The translations under genes and the position numbers were made by a program. Below the pieces are notes generated by a model. The model was not told the origin of the DNA, ran no database searches, and worked only from the letters and a program-made list of their open reading frames with translations. Positions 8,748 through 20,300 of a DNA stretch of 64,000 bases are shown here, one piece after another. Source of the DNA: Treponema sp. (lineage in GTDB: Bacteria > Spirochaetota > Spirochaetia > Treponematales > Treponemataceae); contig JAFUYH010000002.1 in assembly GCA_017470605.1 (NCBI GenBank), forward strand, positions 39,848-103,847, read 5' to 3'. How positions within the stretch are numbered: position 1 is the stretch's first letter; the number at the start of each line of letters is the position of its first letter.

Positions 8748-10451
8748 TCAGATTCCCCTTCCAGGTTCCTTTAATATGTATTTTGAAATCCATTTGTCAT
8801 CTTTCCGGTACATATTCAATGATTCCGAATTAAGCGAAGCATTTTTAAAACCTGCCTTTACAAGAGTTTCAAGTTTTTTTTCTACGGCTTTTGAAGAAAG
8901 CTCCTCAACCTTTTTAAGATATGTTTCTGAAGGCTTGTCTATCATCTGACTTGCACCGGAAACATAGGCAAAACGTCTGTTCTCATAATCAATAAGAAGT
9001 GCATTGTTTACACCGCCGTTATCGCTTCTGTTTGGATTCTTAATTTTTGAGAAAACACATTCAAGATTTTCATCTCTGAATGAAAGAGGGTTAAGTTCTT
9101 TTGCAAGATTCTTTCCTTTAATTCCGACAGATTCTTCAAGGAATTTAAATGTAGATTCTGGGCTTATACAGCCCTTTTCTTTCATGTATTCGCTTAATGC
9201 GGTTCTCTCAAGATTTGTGGCAGATCCTTCTTTCATTGAAAGGGTTGCTGCGGAAGCTGCGTGTTTCAGGTTTCCGTCAAATTCAGGCATGATTTCCTTT
9301 ATCTTTGAAACATATTTTTCAAAGACAGCCTGCTTATATTCTGGAGTCGGAGTGTTCATCATCTCCTGGATGATTTGTGAGTGAATTTCTTTCGGTTCAG
9401 ACTGGTTGTAATGATCCTTGAGCCAGTTTTCCATATCACTGGTTATGATGTTGTTTACGCCTTCAATTTCATCCCAGTCCATAGTTTTTGGATTGAATTC
9501 ATAGATAGTCGCATCATAAACGAACCCCTGAACATAATCATTATATTCTTCAATTTCTGCAATAAGGACACCTGCTGCCCACTTTTTTGTCTCTTCCTCT
9601 GTATGAGTTTTAAGATAATCAAGGACTTCATTATTGTCCTTTGCGACAATCATAAAGCCGTCTTCTGCAACAACAGGATAACTTTCTGTCTTGCCTGTAA
9701 ATCCGTTTGTAAATGACTGGACACGGTTTAATGTGAGTTGTCCTTCTTCTCCATGGTGTATTGCAATTCCAGAATGCTCATAAACGGAAAGCGGAATGCA
9801 GACAAAGTTTTTCTTTTCATTCCACATTTTAAGAAGCTCAACTTCATTCATGCGCTCAAGGGTTGAGTCCTTGTTCACTGTATAATCCCAGTCAAGTTTA
9901 TATTCATTGAGATTTTCAGAGACAGCATTTATGAGAGATTGTAACTTGTCTTCTACATTACTTTCCTCTTTTGATTCAGGAATGTCAAAATCAATTTCAA
10001 GAACATTTGAAAGCTTTTGATTTTCATCTTCAAGAACAGGAATTCCGGCAGACAAATCAATATCATTGTCATCATCGATATAAATTGAAGACAGCATTGA
10101 TTCAATTTCCTGCTGGAAGAATGGTTTGTCAAAATGATGCCCTTCCCTTTCTGTACCTGCAACAAACTTTTCAAGCATCGGGTTGTTTCTAGCTTCTTCT
10201 ACTGAAGGCATGTTTATAGTGAATTTACCGCTTGCCTTAAAACGATCTTCATCGGAAAGCTCTGAGCGGAAGTATTCTTCCCAGTCTTTTACCTGGACAT
10301 TTCCAAGAGTATAGTTTTTCATATCCTTACAGATCATAGTTCCGAGATTTGTCTGAAAGTTCGGATTCAGAGGACTTTCAGGATATTCATTATATCTGTA
10401 ATCAAGTTTTAAAAATTTGCCGTCTTTATCCTTGTAATATTTTGTTTCCAT
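8748..10451 (-). CDS. Phage/plasmid-type conserved protein (NLGTM and HSGI motifs) with shared module
   Basis: This is a 567-residue protein. Residues ~20-50 carry SPLNPNFQTNLGTMICKDMK and residues ~210-260 carry CIPLSVYEHSGIAIHHG. Both are diverged forms of a pair of motifs (NLGTMVCWHRRYNLGD and LYLYDHSGITM) that I know from hypothetical phage and plasmid proteins. Here they are separated by an acidic insert of ~150 residues. The stretch EIEEYNDYVQGFVYDATIYE matches the end of that family. Residues ~375-440 hold the helical module shared in this window (TALSEYMKEKGCISPE), internal rather than terminal in this case. The C-terminal ~100 residues are unrecognised and end EPGRGI. The start follows AAGGAGAATAAACT. 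The biochemical role is unknown. Confidence 0.8.
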   Translation of the reverse strand: METKYYKDKDGKFLKLDYRYNEYPESPLNPNFQTNLGTMICKDMKNYTLGNVQVKDWEEYFRSELSDEDRFKASGKFTINMPSVEEARNNPMLEKFVAGTEREGHHFDKPFFQQEIESMLSSIYIDDDNDIDLSAGIPVLEDENQKLSNVLEIDFDIPESKEESNVEDKLQSLINAVSENLNEYKLDWDYTVNKDSTLERMNEVELLKMWNEKKNFVCIPLSVYEHSGIAIHHGEEGQLTLNRVQSFTNGFTGKTESYPVVAEDGFMIVAKDNNEVLDYLKTHTEEETKKWAAGVLIAEIEEYNDYVQGFVYDATIYEFNPKTMDWDEIEGVNNIITSDMENWLKDHYNQSEPKEIHSQIIQEMMNTPTPEYKQAVFEKYVSKIKEIMPEFDGNLKHAASAATLSMKEGSATNLERTALSEYMKEKGCISPESTFKFLEESVGIKGKNLAKELNPLSFRDENLECVFSKIKNPNRSDNGGVNNALLIDYENRRFAYVSGASQMIDKPSETYLKKVEELSSKAVEKKLETLVKAGFKNASLNSESLNMYRKDDKWISKYILKEPGRGI

Positions 10452-10470
10452 AGTTTATTCTCCTTATTAT

Positions 10471-10500
10471 ATACAACTATAGTATTTTACACTTTATTAA
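10471..10500 (-). promoter_or_regulatory. Copy of recurrent AAAGTGTAAA element with ATAGTTGTAT half
   Basis: On the minus strand AAAGTGTAAAATACTATAG is followed by TTGTATATAAT and then AGGAG. A TTGTTT box 17 bp upstream of TAAAAT could form a promoter overlapping the element. It sits in the 68-bp gap before the gene starting at 10451. Confidence 0.55.
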
Positions 10501-10519
10501 TGTTTTAAACAAGTTTTAT

Positions 10520-11344
10520 TTACCTTGTATGGAAAACTTCCACTGTACGGGGTTTTATAGTCTTCTTGTAAGACCTTTCAACTTCTATCTTTGGATTTAA
10601 GGCTTCGTCTTTCCATTTATCCAGAAGATGTTCCCATGCAAGGGAGTTTGTAACACCGATAGAAGAAAGTCCTCCTGCAAGTTTTTTTCGCTCACTTCCG
10701 CTCATAAAGGCAAGCATAGTATCAGCTGTAGCACGAGGGATGCAGAGCGGTCCCTGCTCTTTTACAAGCAGCTTAAAGTTTCTTTCAAACTCACTTGCAG
10801 AATGTTCCTGAATCTTTTCTTTCTTTTCTGCAATTTTGTTGATAAATGAAACTTTTTTACCATTCTGCAACTGCTGCTGCTTTTTCATCTCTTCCCTGGC
10901 AATCTTTTCATATACTTTCTGTATGTCTTTTTTGAGAACCTGGCCGTACATTGATTTTTTAAGCAGTTCAAGATCTCCTTTATTCATTCTGTTGCCGAAG
11001 ACAAGAATCTGTTTCGAGTGCTGAAAGAACCTTTCTCCGTTATTAACAAGAAAGACTTCAGTTCCGTTCTCATCCTTCCATTTGCAGATTGTCCCTTTTT
11101 CTGTTCTTGTCATGAATGAAAGGATGTCCTGTTTGGAGCAGTTTTCCATTCCTGTCGTATCGACAAAATTGTTTACGATTCTGTCGGCAAGATCAGGATT
11201 CTTCTTTGCAATATGATTCATAAGCATAAGGACATCCATTTCATAGGAATTACTTCCCCTGTTCCAGAAAGAAGAAGAAGCTTTCTGCTCACGGATAATT
11301 TTTTCAAGGAAGGCATAATATTCTTTTTCTTCTTTAGATTTCAT
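10520..11344 (-). CDS. Uncharacterised protein with shared C-terminal module, 274 residues
   Basis: This soluble, basic, largely helical protein begins MKSKEEKEYYAFLEKIIREQ. A central aromatic patch (ICKWKDENGTEVFLVNNGER) is followed by a Lys/Gln-rich coiled stretch at ~150-185. Residues ~185-255 contain the helical module (KKLAGGLSSIGVTNSL with the invariant Gly). A 30-residue strongly basic tail follows, ending VEVFHTR. The ATG overlaps the stop of the giant gene upstream (TAATG), and that gene's AGAGGAG end serves as ribosome-binding site. No enzyme motif is seen. By its layout of unknown domain plus module plus basic tail, it belongs with the other candidate transferred proteins of this operon. 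Confidence 0.78.
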   Translation of the reverse strand: MKSKEEKEYYAFLEKIIREQKASSSFWNRGSNSYEMDVLMLMNHIAKKNPDLADRIVNNFVDTTGMENCSKQDILSFMTRTEKGTICKWKDENGTEVFLVNNGERFFQHSKQILVFGNRMNKGDLELLKKSMYGQVLKKDIQKVYEKIAREEMKKQQQLQNGKKVSFINKIAEKKEKIQEHSASEFERNFKLLVKEQGPLCIPRATADTMLAFMSGSERKKLAGGLSSIGVTNSLAWEHLLDKWKDEALNPKIEVERSYKKTIKPRTVEVFHTR

Positions 11345-14300
11345 TACTGCTCTCCTCTTGGCGGATAACCGTTATTCTTTTTTTGAGTAATATCTTTTTT
11401 CTGTTCTTTGTTATTAAGCCATGAATCAAAAACTTCAGCCATGTGTTCCCTAGAATCACATCCTTGTTTTCTAAGCCAGATATTAAGCCTTTCTCTGTCA
11501 CTTTCATCCACCAGAGCAATAAGCTGCTGACCAAGCTCAAAAGGTGTTTTGTTGAAAGCCTTGTCAACCTCTGCAATTTCCTGAAGCTTTCTTTCAAAGT
11601 TGAGATAATCAACTGGTTTTAATTTTTCATACTTAAGCGGATGAACAGAAATATATTCATCAAGCTGCTGTATAAACTCATCATCACGAGGCGGCATAAG
11701 TCCTTTCTCAATCAGTTCTTTTAGGATGTAAGGTTCATAACTTTTATTCTTAATTACACTTTTTGAATCAAAAGAAACAACGAGTTCTTTTAATTCCTCA
11801 TTAAGCTGATTGATAATTGAATTGTCAATTACAAAATAATTCTGAGCTGAACCTACACCGTTTACTTCCCGACTTAATGTAGCCTGGCATACACCATCAG
11901 AAATCCAAAATAAATCTGATACTGTATCTTCTCCAAGTTTGTCCCCCACAGAAAGCTCTTTAGTGCTTTCTTTTGAAACATTATGAGCTTCAGAAGGTCC
12001 AAGAAGACTTTCCATCAGTTCATTTTTAATATCCGTATCATTTTCTACATGGATGATTTTATCAAGAGATGAGAAGAATCCATTCAAAGATTGCGGCTCT
12101 TTAATTCCCAACGATGTACAAGTTTCTTTGTCGCTTGCAAGCATTGTAAGAGTTTCAATCAGAGCGTCTCTTTCGCTCCAGTTGTTGGATTTGAGCATTT
12201 CCCGGACAAACTTTTCCTGCCAAAATCCGTCTTTTCCCTCTTTTCCAGCCATGAGGATATATCCGCTTCTGTCTGTCTGTTCAAACGGTCTGCAATAAAC
12301 AGATTCTTTAAAGTCCTTATCTGTTGAAATTTCCCAACCTCTGTAAGAGTTTCGCTGATATAAAACAGCTTCTTTTACTTGCTCATGTTTTTTGCCAATA
12401 AAGGAATCGTAAAGGAGCTTCATTTTTGAATCAATTTCTTCAGATTGTGTTACACAAGTTTCATAAAGACTTATAAAAATATCCTGCAAATCTTTCTTTA
12501 CGACAGGTTCTTTTCCAAGGTAATTCTGAAGCATTTGTTTTGATTCAATTACTCGTTCTTCTGCCTTATTTTTTGCAAACTCCAGAATATCTGGAAGCTC
12601 AATTTTCTCTGTTTTTACATTTCCATTTTCAGAAGTAAGAATGACAATCTTATCCTTGTTATCAAGACCGACACGTAATTTTCTCTGCTCAACAATACCA
12701 TCTTTTTCATAGCCGATTGCTTTAAGAATTGTTGCTGCATCTTCTTCTGTTATGGCAGATTCTTTACCTTTCTTGAACAGATGAATATTAGAATTGAAGA
12801 ACTTTGCAAAATCTTCTGATTCATTATAGTTTCTATCAAAGAAACGGATTCCGTCATAAGGAGATTTTTCAGGGCCAAGATCCATTGGTTTTTCCATGTT
12901 TGGATTCCTGATTTCAGAGTATTTTTCCTGCAATCGGTTTGCAAAATCAGAAGCAGTTTTTACGGCATTTCCAACAGGGTACCACTGTTTTGTTGAAGCT
13001 GCATATTTCCATCCGTGTGCTTTGAGTTCTTTGAGAATATCACGATTGATTTTAGCCGTATCAAACTTGATGTTTATCCTTCCCTTTTCTTTGTTTTCAA
13101 AAATACTGAAAGGAAGAATACGCTGCTCGTCAGAGTCAATTTCAGAAAGCCTGTTCGATATGTCATTGAGCTTATTCTCAATTTCTTTTTCTTCTAATTT
13201 CCGGGCATTTTCTTTTATAACTTCCTCTTCGTTTCCAAAGCCTTCAAGCTGTTTAAGATACTGTTCAATTGTGCCGGATTTTTCTTTTGTAATCGGATTA
13301 AAGTCAACCTTCATACCGTTAAACTCGATTCCCTCTTCATTAAGAGCATTGAACAGGGAATCTTCACGCCAGCGGTTTTCTGGATTCTTTGAGTCAAATT
13401 CTACAAGAAGAGAAATCTTTCCATCTTTAGCCGGATCACGATACATCTTTACTCCAACAAGAGTAAGATTTTTCTCTGTTTCTCCTGAATCATACTGTCT
13501 GAAAAGTTCCTCAACATCAGCTTTAAGACTTTCTTCGATTTCACTTTCAAAGAATGCTTCCCCATTTATAGGCCAAACAGGAAGAGCTTCTTCCGGCTCA
13601 TCATCAAGTTCCATTTCCTGTTCCCTCAATTGAGCTTCATATTCTGCTTCAAGAGCAGCTTCACTCATACCACCATTTGCCTGGATAGACTCAATGCCTT
13701 TATCAATTTCATCATCAATAAGATGCTCCTGCCTTAACTCATCATCTGTCTTACGAATCCAGCGGCCGTCATCACCTTTTTTGAAAAGCTCATTGTAATC
13801 TTCTCCGACAGAACAGAAATTAAGATGAATTGTTCCATCCTCAGAAAGAGCTTCATTTTCATTGAAATCAAGTAAAAGTTCATCATTATGCCCTGTAAGA
13901 GCCTCGCAGATTTCGTGAAGATTTTCTTTTACCCATGATTCATCTTTACCCGCCATCTCTGCAATTTCAGAAAAATCAAAATTGTAATCAAAACCGCTTG
14001 CTGAAGCTTCAAATCCGTTCTGGCAGATTCTGTCTGCAAGAGAAGTAAAGTCAAAGTTTTTTTCACTATTCATACCCATATCCTTTGCTGTATTTTTGAT
14101 TTCTTTATAGCGTTTTTCTTCTGCCATAAGTCTTTCTGTAAAGTAAGAGTTATATTCAGAGGCATCCATTACTTTTTCAAGGGAACTTCGCCAGAGAGAA
14201 AAATCAAAGTCATAGCCATGCTCTCCGTATTTTGCATTTCGGGATTCTCCGTATTTTACATCCTGAAGCATGTTTGAAATTTGATGCCCGGCATAGCTGA

Positions 14301-17300
14301 TAAATTCATCTTTAAAAGAAAGATTTTTGTTTTCATTAAGATAGTCTGCGATATGATTGATACAGATTCCTGCATAGCGCTCAAAGGAAACAGCTATGGA
14401 TTCTTTTTCTTTCTCTACAGAACTTTTTGAAACATCAGAAACATCCTTGTTTATAATCCAGCTGCTGTGAACTTTCTTATCACCTTCAAGAATTGGTTTT
14501 AAAGTCTTGCAATGCTGTATATAAGCCTCTTTGAGTTTTTCATAATTTTGCTCAACAATGTCTGCAACAAGTTTTTTCTGTTCTTCTGTAATATTCGGAG
14601 CATTGACTTTCTGCCACTGCTGCTCGTATTTTTCAAGAACTTCTGGATAGGAACAGGTCATGCGGATGTAGTCAGAAAGTCCTTCCCTTTCAAAAGGAAC
14701 TTCTTTTCCATTCTCAAGAGTTCTTTTATCATCATGGAAATCATAGCGAAGACTATAAGAACCAGGTTCATTGTCTTTTGCATCCGGGAAATTGACGCTA
14801 ACATCACATTTTAAGAATGTGTTGAATCTGTTATTTAATTCTCTAAGAAGTTCTTCGCCTTCTTTTAGACCAAGAACGGTTCCGCTTTCCATCATTGCAG
14901 GTTTATGACTTGATGTTGTTCCTTCTGTAAAATCAATTTTGATATAAGGAAGTTTTAAGTCTTTAAATTCTTTTTCACGAATTTCATTTATTCTTTTAAA
15001 TTCTTCCTCTGTAACGACTTCTGCATCAAGCTGTTCATCTTCTGTAAGCCAGGAAGCATCATAGCCGGAGGCAAGAAGTCCGAGTTTATAACTGTAATCA
15101 ATGCCTCTTTCTTCAAGAATAGTCTGAATATATGCTTTACTGTCAATGTCACATGTAAAGCGTGGAACGGAACTGTCTTCGATTTGAATCCATTTTACAT
15201 CATAACCATTTTGAGAAAGGTGTTCTTTCAGTTCTGTAATTCTTTCTTCCGAAGCAGATGCAAAAAGGGTAAATGTCGGACGTAACTCATTTGTCTCATC
15301 TTTTTCAAGAGGCTTTTCCTTCATTAGTTTATGTTCATAAGTTACAGTATCAGGTTCTACAATTCCCATAGCAAGGTTTAATTCACCTTCTGAAAGTTTT
15401 GTATTTCCTTTTTCAAGTTCTGCTTTATAAAGGTTACATAAATCAGAAAGTGTTTCATTTCCTGATATTTCCACGCCAACAGCTTCAAGCTGTTCCTGCA
15501 TGTCGTGGATATAATAGTCATTGATGTAAATATCCAGCCGTTCAAATGCTTCTGAAGCATCCTTAAACACAGCAGCTCCGTTGTCATCTTCCCAACCTAC
15601 CCAGCTTGAAATATATTCCTGCTTCTGTATGTCATAAATCATAAAAGAGCCGTCTTCTTTGTAATCAGGACGCATATCCATTACACCAAGAACTTCTTCA
15701 AGACTTACAGGTTTTTGTTCATATTTATACGAATTGCGATTTTCAGGAAACAGTTCTTTTTCCTTTTCAAAAATGAAATCAGGTTTTACAACTTCATAGT
15801 TTTTAGAGTTTTCTGCCCTTTCGCTTTCAAAGGCATTATAGAGTTCTTTATAAGCATCAATGTAAGTACGGCTTCTTTCATCTGCTTCTTTAAGCTGCTT
15901 TATGAAGGTATCTCCAAAAATACCAAAATTAGCCTTTCCGTCTTCATCAAGCGTTACGATTGAAATGCCATCTTCTGCCCATTCGCCGAAGATTTTATCA
16001 CCAGGTATTTCTAATGCAATTCCGAATCTGTTTTCAGAAACATCTGATTCATTAAGGTGCTGGAATAACTTTACGGCATCTTTTGCAGAAAGATTTTTTA
16101 CAGGTTCAAAATCAGAGCCGAACTCTGCATTATCTTTTACAATAAAGCTGTAAAGAGTTTTTTTGTTCTCAGCAGAAATTGTTTTTTCTTCAGCAACCTG
16201 AGATTCTAAAGCTGTGCCAAACTCTTTGTTTATAAGCTCTTCAAAAGGCAGCACCTTTTCCTGAATAATATTTTCTTCCTTTGCTCTCTGGATTGTGTAT
16301 TCTGCATCTATTGCAGCCCTTTCAGTGAGGAAAAGTTTTGAAGGATTTTTTACAAGGTCCTTTACCCTTTCAACATACATATTGAAAACAAACTGTTCCC
16401 AGGTTGCGGTAGTCTGACCTTCTGTAAAAACAACATTATTTTTATCAAATGATTCTCCCAGAGCATCTGCATAAGACATTGTTGTTGCATAAACAAGACA
16501 GTCTTTTTTGTCTTTAGGGAAAACAGCAGGATTCTGTTTTTCTAACGCAATGTCATAGTTTTTCTTGAAAAGAGAATCGATGTCGGCTTTACTGAAATCA
16601 GAATCTTTTACAAGAGTTCTTACGACATTTTTATAAAAATCATCGCCTTTACCAAGAAGCTTTACCTTTATTGGAGTAACATCCTCGTAATTTCTAAGAA
16701 CTCCTTCATTATCAATAAAAGGACCGTCTACCGACTGCAGAGGCATTACGAGAATAGAAGAGCCGTCAGGATGATCAAACTCAATGGCTCGGTTCAAAGG
16801 TTTTGAAGGGTCGGCATCTAGTTCCCTTTCATATTTTTCAACCTTATCATAGTACCAGGTAGAGCCGTCTTTTGCATCAAACGAAGTTCTTTCATTTTCT
16901 TTCATCGAGTCCAGTGAAAGTGCTACAATTTCTTTCACATCATCAGGAAGCTCATCGAAGCTGTAATATTTGTGACGATAATTTTCTTTAATATCCGAGC
17001 CGGTTTCTTTTGTAATATTATAATACTTAAAAACTTCCTTTCCTTTTTCATCAAGTTCTGAAACAGTTTTCAGATTGAAGTTATCTTCCTGCAGAACCTT
17101 GTTAAAGCCTTTATCACGTGCGAAAGCAAGGGCAGTCTGCAGCTGATCTCCCCTTACAAGGGTGTTCCCGAAAATTACGGGAATATCATAGTTTTTAGAA
17201 CTTAATGCAACCGCCATTGTTGCAGAAGAAAGATAATCTGTAATATGAGCAAGCCGGTCGCTTCTGTCCACAAGGTCTTCTTTCTTTGGAAATACTTTTT

Positions 17301-20300
17301 TATAGTTAGGAAACTGTCCATCTATTTCCTTTCCGTTTGAAGGATTGATTATTTTTCCTTCATATTCAGATGGATAGTTTGTCTTGAGTTTTATAAGGAC
17401 ACGTCCGTTTGTGGCAACAGCAAATCCATTTTCATAATAAACACCGGTCATAAAATACCGGTTTTCATCTTTACTTACAAAGTCAATGATTGAGGCCTTT
17501 TTAACGGCTGAATCTATGGCTTTTTTATTACTGTAAGTCTCTCTTAAAAAATCAGAGTCCTTTTTCATCTGTTCTGTAACTTCAATGTTTTCATTTTCCA
17601 TAAGTTTATTCTCCTCGTGTGTAATTTCATTTTTCAATTCGAGCAGGTTATTAACCTTATATTTTTCATTTACATATTTTACTTCTGCAAAATTGCCTAT
17701 GGCATAAACTGCAGGAATGAGACCATTAATAAGTTCTGCCGCTTTGTTAAATGTAAGTCCTGTTGAGATGCAGTTGTCTATCAGATATATATAATTCCTG
17801 CCTTCAGGGAAATTGCTGATGACGGATTTTCCGTAATCATTCAGGAACAGCTCTACATCCGGTTCCAGATTTTTCTTTTTCTGTTCATAAAGTGTTTCAT
17901 GAGGCTTGCATTCAAGAATGTTGAAAACCGGTGCATTTATTTTAAGCCCAACGATTCTCGCAATGTCGTATGTGTATTCCGCCTTACCGTTATGGTTTGG
18001 AGCCGGCACGAGATATGTATGTCTGCTTTTATGAATATGTTCTGCGATATAAGAAGCTGCTTTTTCAATTGCATTCTTGTATTCTTCAGAATTTCTGTCG
18101 GCTTCTTTTATGACATGACAGAGTTCTCTTGTTCCTTTTGAATTGTAATAGCTTCTTGCTGTAATCTGGGAACCGGGTGCAACAAAAGGTCCTTTATATT
18201 CAAGTTCAAGATTTTCGTTGAGGTAATTTATCTTACATTTTCCAAGAGAAATATAAGTTCCGTTTTCAAGGCTTTCTTTATCATATATCTGCCATGCTTT
18301 TATTGTCTTGTATTCATTAGTTGTTTTATCGTAATCATTGTATTCGTCAAAAAGAACTATGACAGGCTGGTATTTTTTTGAATTCTCTTTGATGTATTCA
18401 TCAAGTTCCGAAAAAGATGGCGTTCTGTATTCTGAAAGTTTAAGCTGTGTCCTGCAGACATATCCCTCAGAATCAAGCCTTTTGATTACATTGTCATATA
18501 TACTTTTGGTACTGATACTGTAAGCATCGACAACTTTATAAGGTTCTTCCCTGTTCAAGAACTCTTCTTCTGCTGCTAAAAGGTATTCCCCTTTCACCTT
18601 CGTATTTTGTTCTTCGATTCTGTGGAATTCTTCTTTGGCCATCGTATTGATCAAAGCTGAAATAACCTGAGTTTTGTCTTCTTCATCGATTTTAAGTTTC
18701 CAGAAATTTACTTCTCCGCTTTCTTTTCTTAAAACAAACGGAAACTCTCTTTTAGGTTTATAGCCGCCGTTTAGAAGTACGGAATTAATTACGGTCGTAA
18801 AATATTCAAATGTATTCTTATCCATCAATGAAATGGATTCTTTATCAATATTGCAAACATCTGTTTTTTCATATTCGGAAAGTTCGTTTTTAGAAAAAGG
18901 CAGCCTTGCTGCAATTTTAAGCTGAATTTCAAGTGCCGATTTCTTTATTCCTATGCGGAGCATTTTTTCATGGTACGCATAGACTTTATTATCCATTGAT
19001 TTATTTGCACCACGCAGATAATTAAATGTATCCGGCTTAGTTTTCAGAACAGCATTTTCTTCATTGATGATTTTTGCATAGCTTTCAGAATATTTCTTCA
19101 AGTCCTTAAGGTTCGGTTTTAAAAGTTCAGGAACTGATGAATTGCTTATTCCATGACTAATATCATTGATTCCAAAATGTCTTTTGTTTTCTTCCATCAA
19201 TTCTTCAATAAGCGGAATGAAGTCTTCCTCAAAATTGTCTTTTCGGGCATAGGCAATTTCTTCTGACAAATCAATTCCCTGTTTCAAAGCATAATACTGT
19301 TCCATTGCACGGGCAAAACATTCACAGGTTCTGTGCCAGTATTCTCCGAGATGGATTTCGTCAGCTTTTCCGATTCTTGTGGCGCTTTTATTTGACTTTT
19401 CCCTGAGCTTTATTTCTTCCTTGAATTTTGTGGCAATCTGATTTTCCAGGGAGCCGTATTTGTCAGAAGCAAAAAAGTTGTGGCTTTCTTTTCCTTTCTG
19501 GCTGTCCAGCCAGTGAGCAACTTCATGAGCAAGAGTCACATCAGGAAGATGATTAATCCCTGCAACTGAAAGCTGTTTTTCTTCATTAAAAAAGGAAATA
19601 CCGATTGCATTATGATACGAGAAATAAAGACCTATAGCTTTTCTTGCAAACTGCATACAGTTATCTGCATAGGAAATTTTAAGACCATATTCACCTGCAA
19701 GTTCAGAGAGATTTCCATAGTGGGCATAAACCTTTTTTAAGGTTTCAGACAGTTTTTCAATTTCAGGTTTTGAAAAATTAGTTCCGTTTTGTTTTTTAAT
19801 TTTTACTCCAAAATCATTATAGAGATTATTAAATGTTTTAGAGTCACCATAAGCAGTTTCTACAGCTTTTGAATATGAATCAATATAATCCTGCTTCTGA
19901 TAGTTCATATCAAGGCGTTTGCCCTTGATGTTCTCCAAAAGAGGCTGCCACTGTTCGAGGAAAACAACATTATTTTGGATCTGATAAAGTTTACCTGGAG
20001 ATTTTCCTTTCATTTCAAAAGCTTTATCAGTAATAGATTTATCTACATTTTTATATTTGAGAGATGGAACATCACAAAGTAAACAAAGCTTTGATATTTC
20101 ATTATAGCGGCTTGTAGGCATGGAGTTCATTCCACGAGGAAGTGAAACTTTTTCTGAACTACCTTCTGTTTTAAGTTCTGCTCTTTTTCTTTTTAAGTAA
20201 TAATCTACAGTAGCAGCAAGCACATCTGGAGACATTTTATAAATCTGATTTTTATAAATAGATTTACCGTTTGAATCTTTTTCACCTATATAAATTTTGC

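Noticed and set aside
12896..13633. Plus-strand open frame of 245 codons inside the giant polyvalent gene
   Set aside because: It lies wholly antisense to a coding region and has low-complexity Phe/Ser content, no promoter and no recognisable domain.
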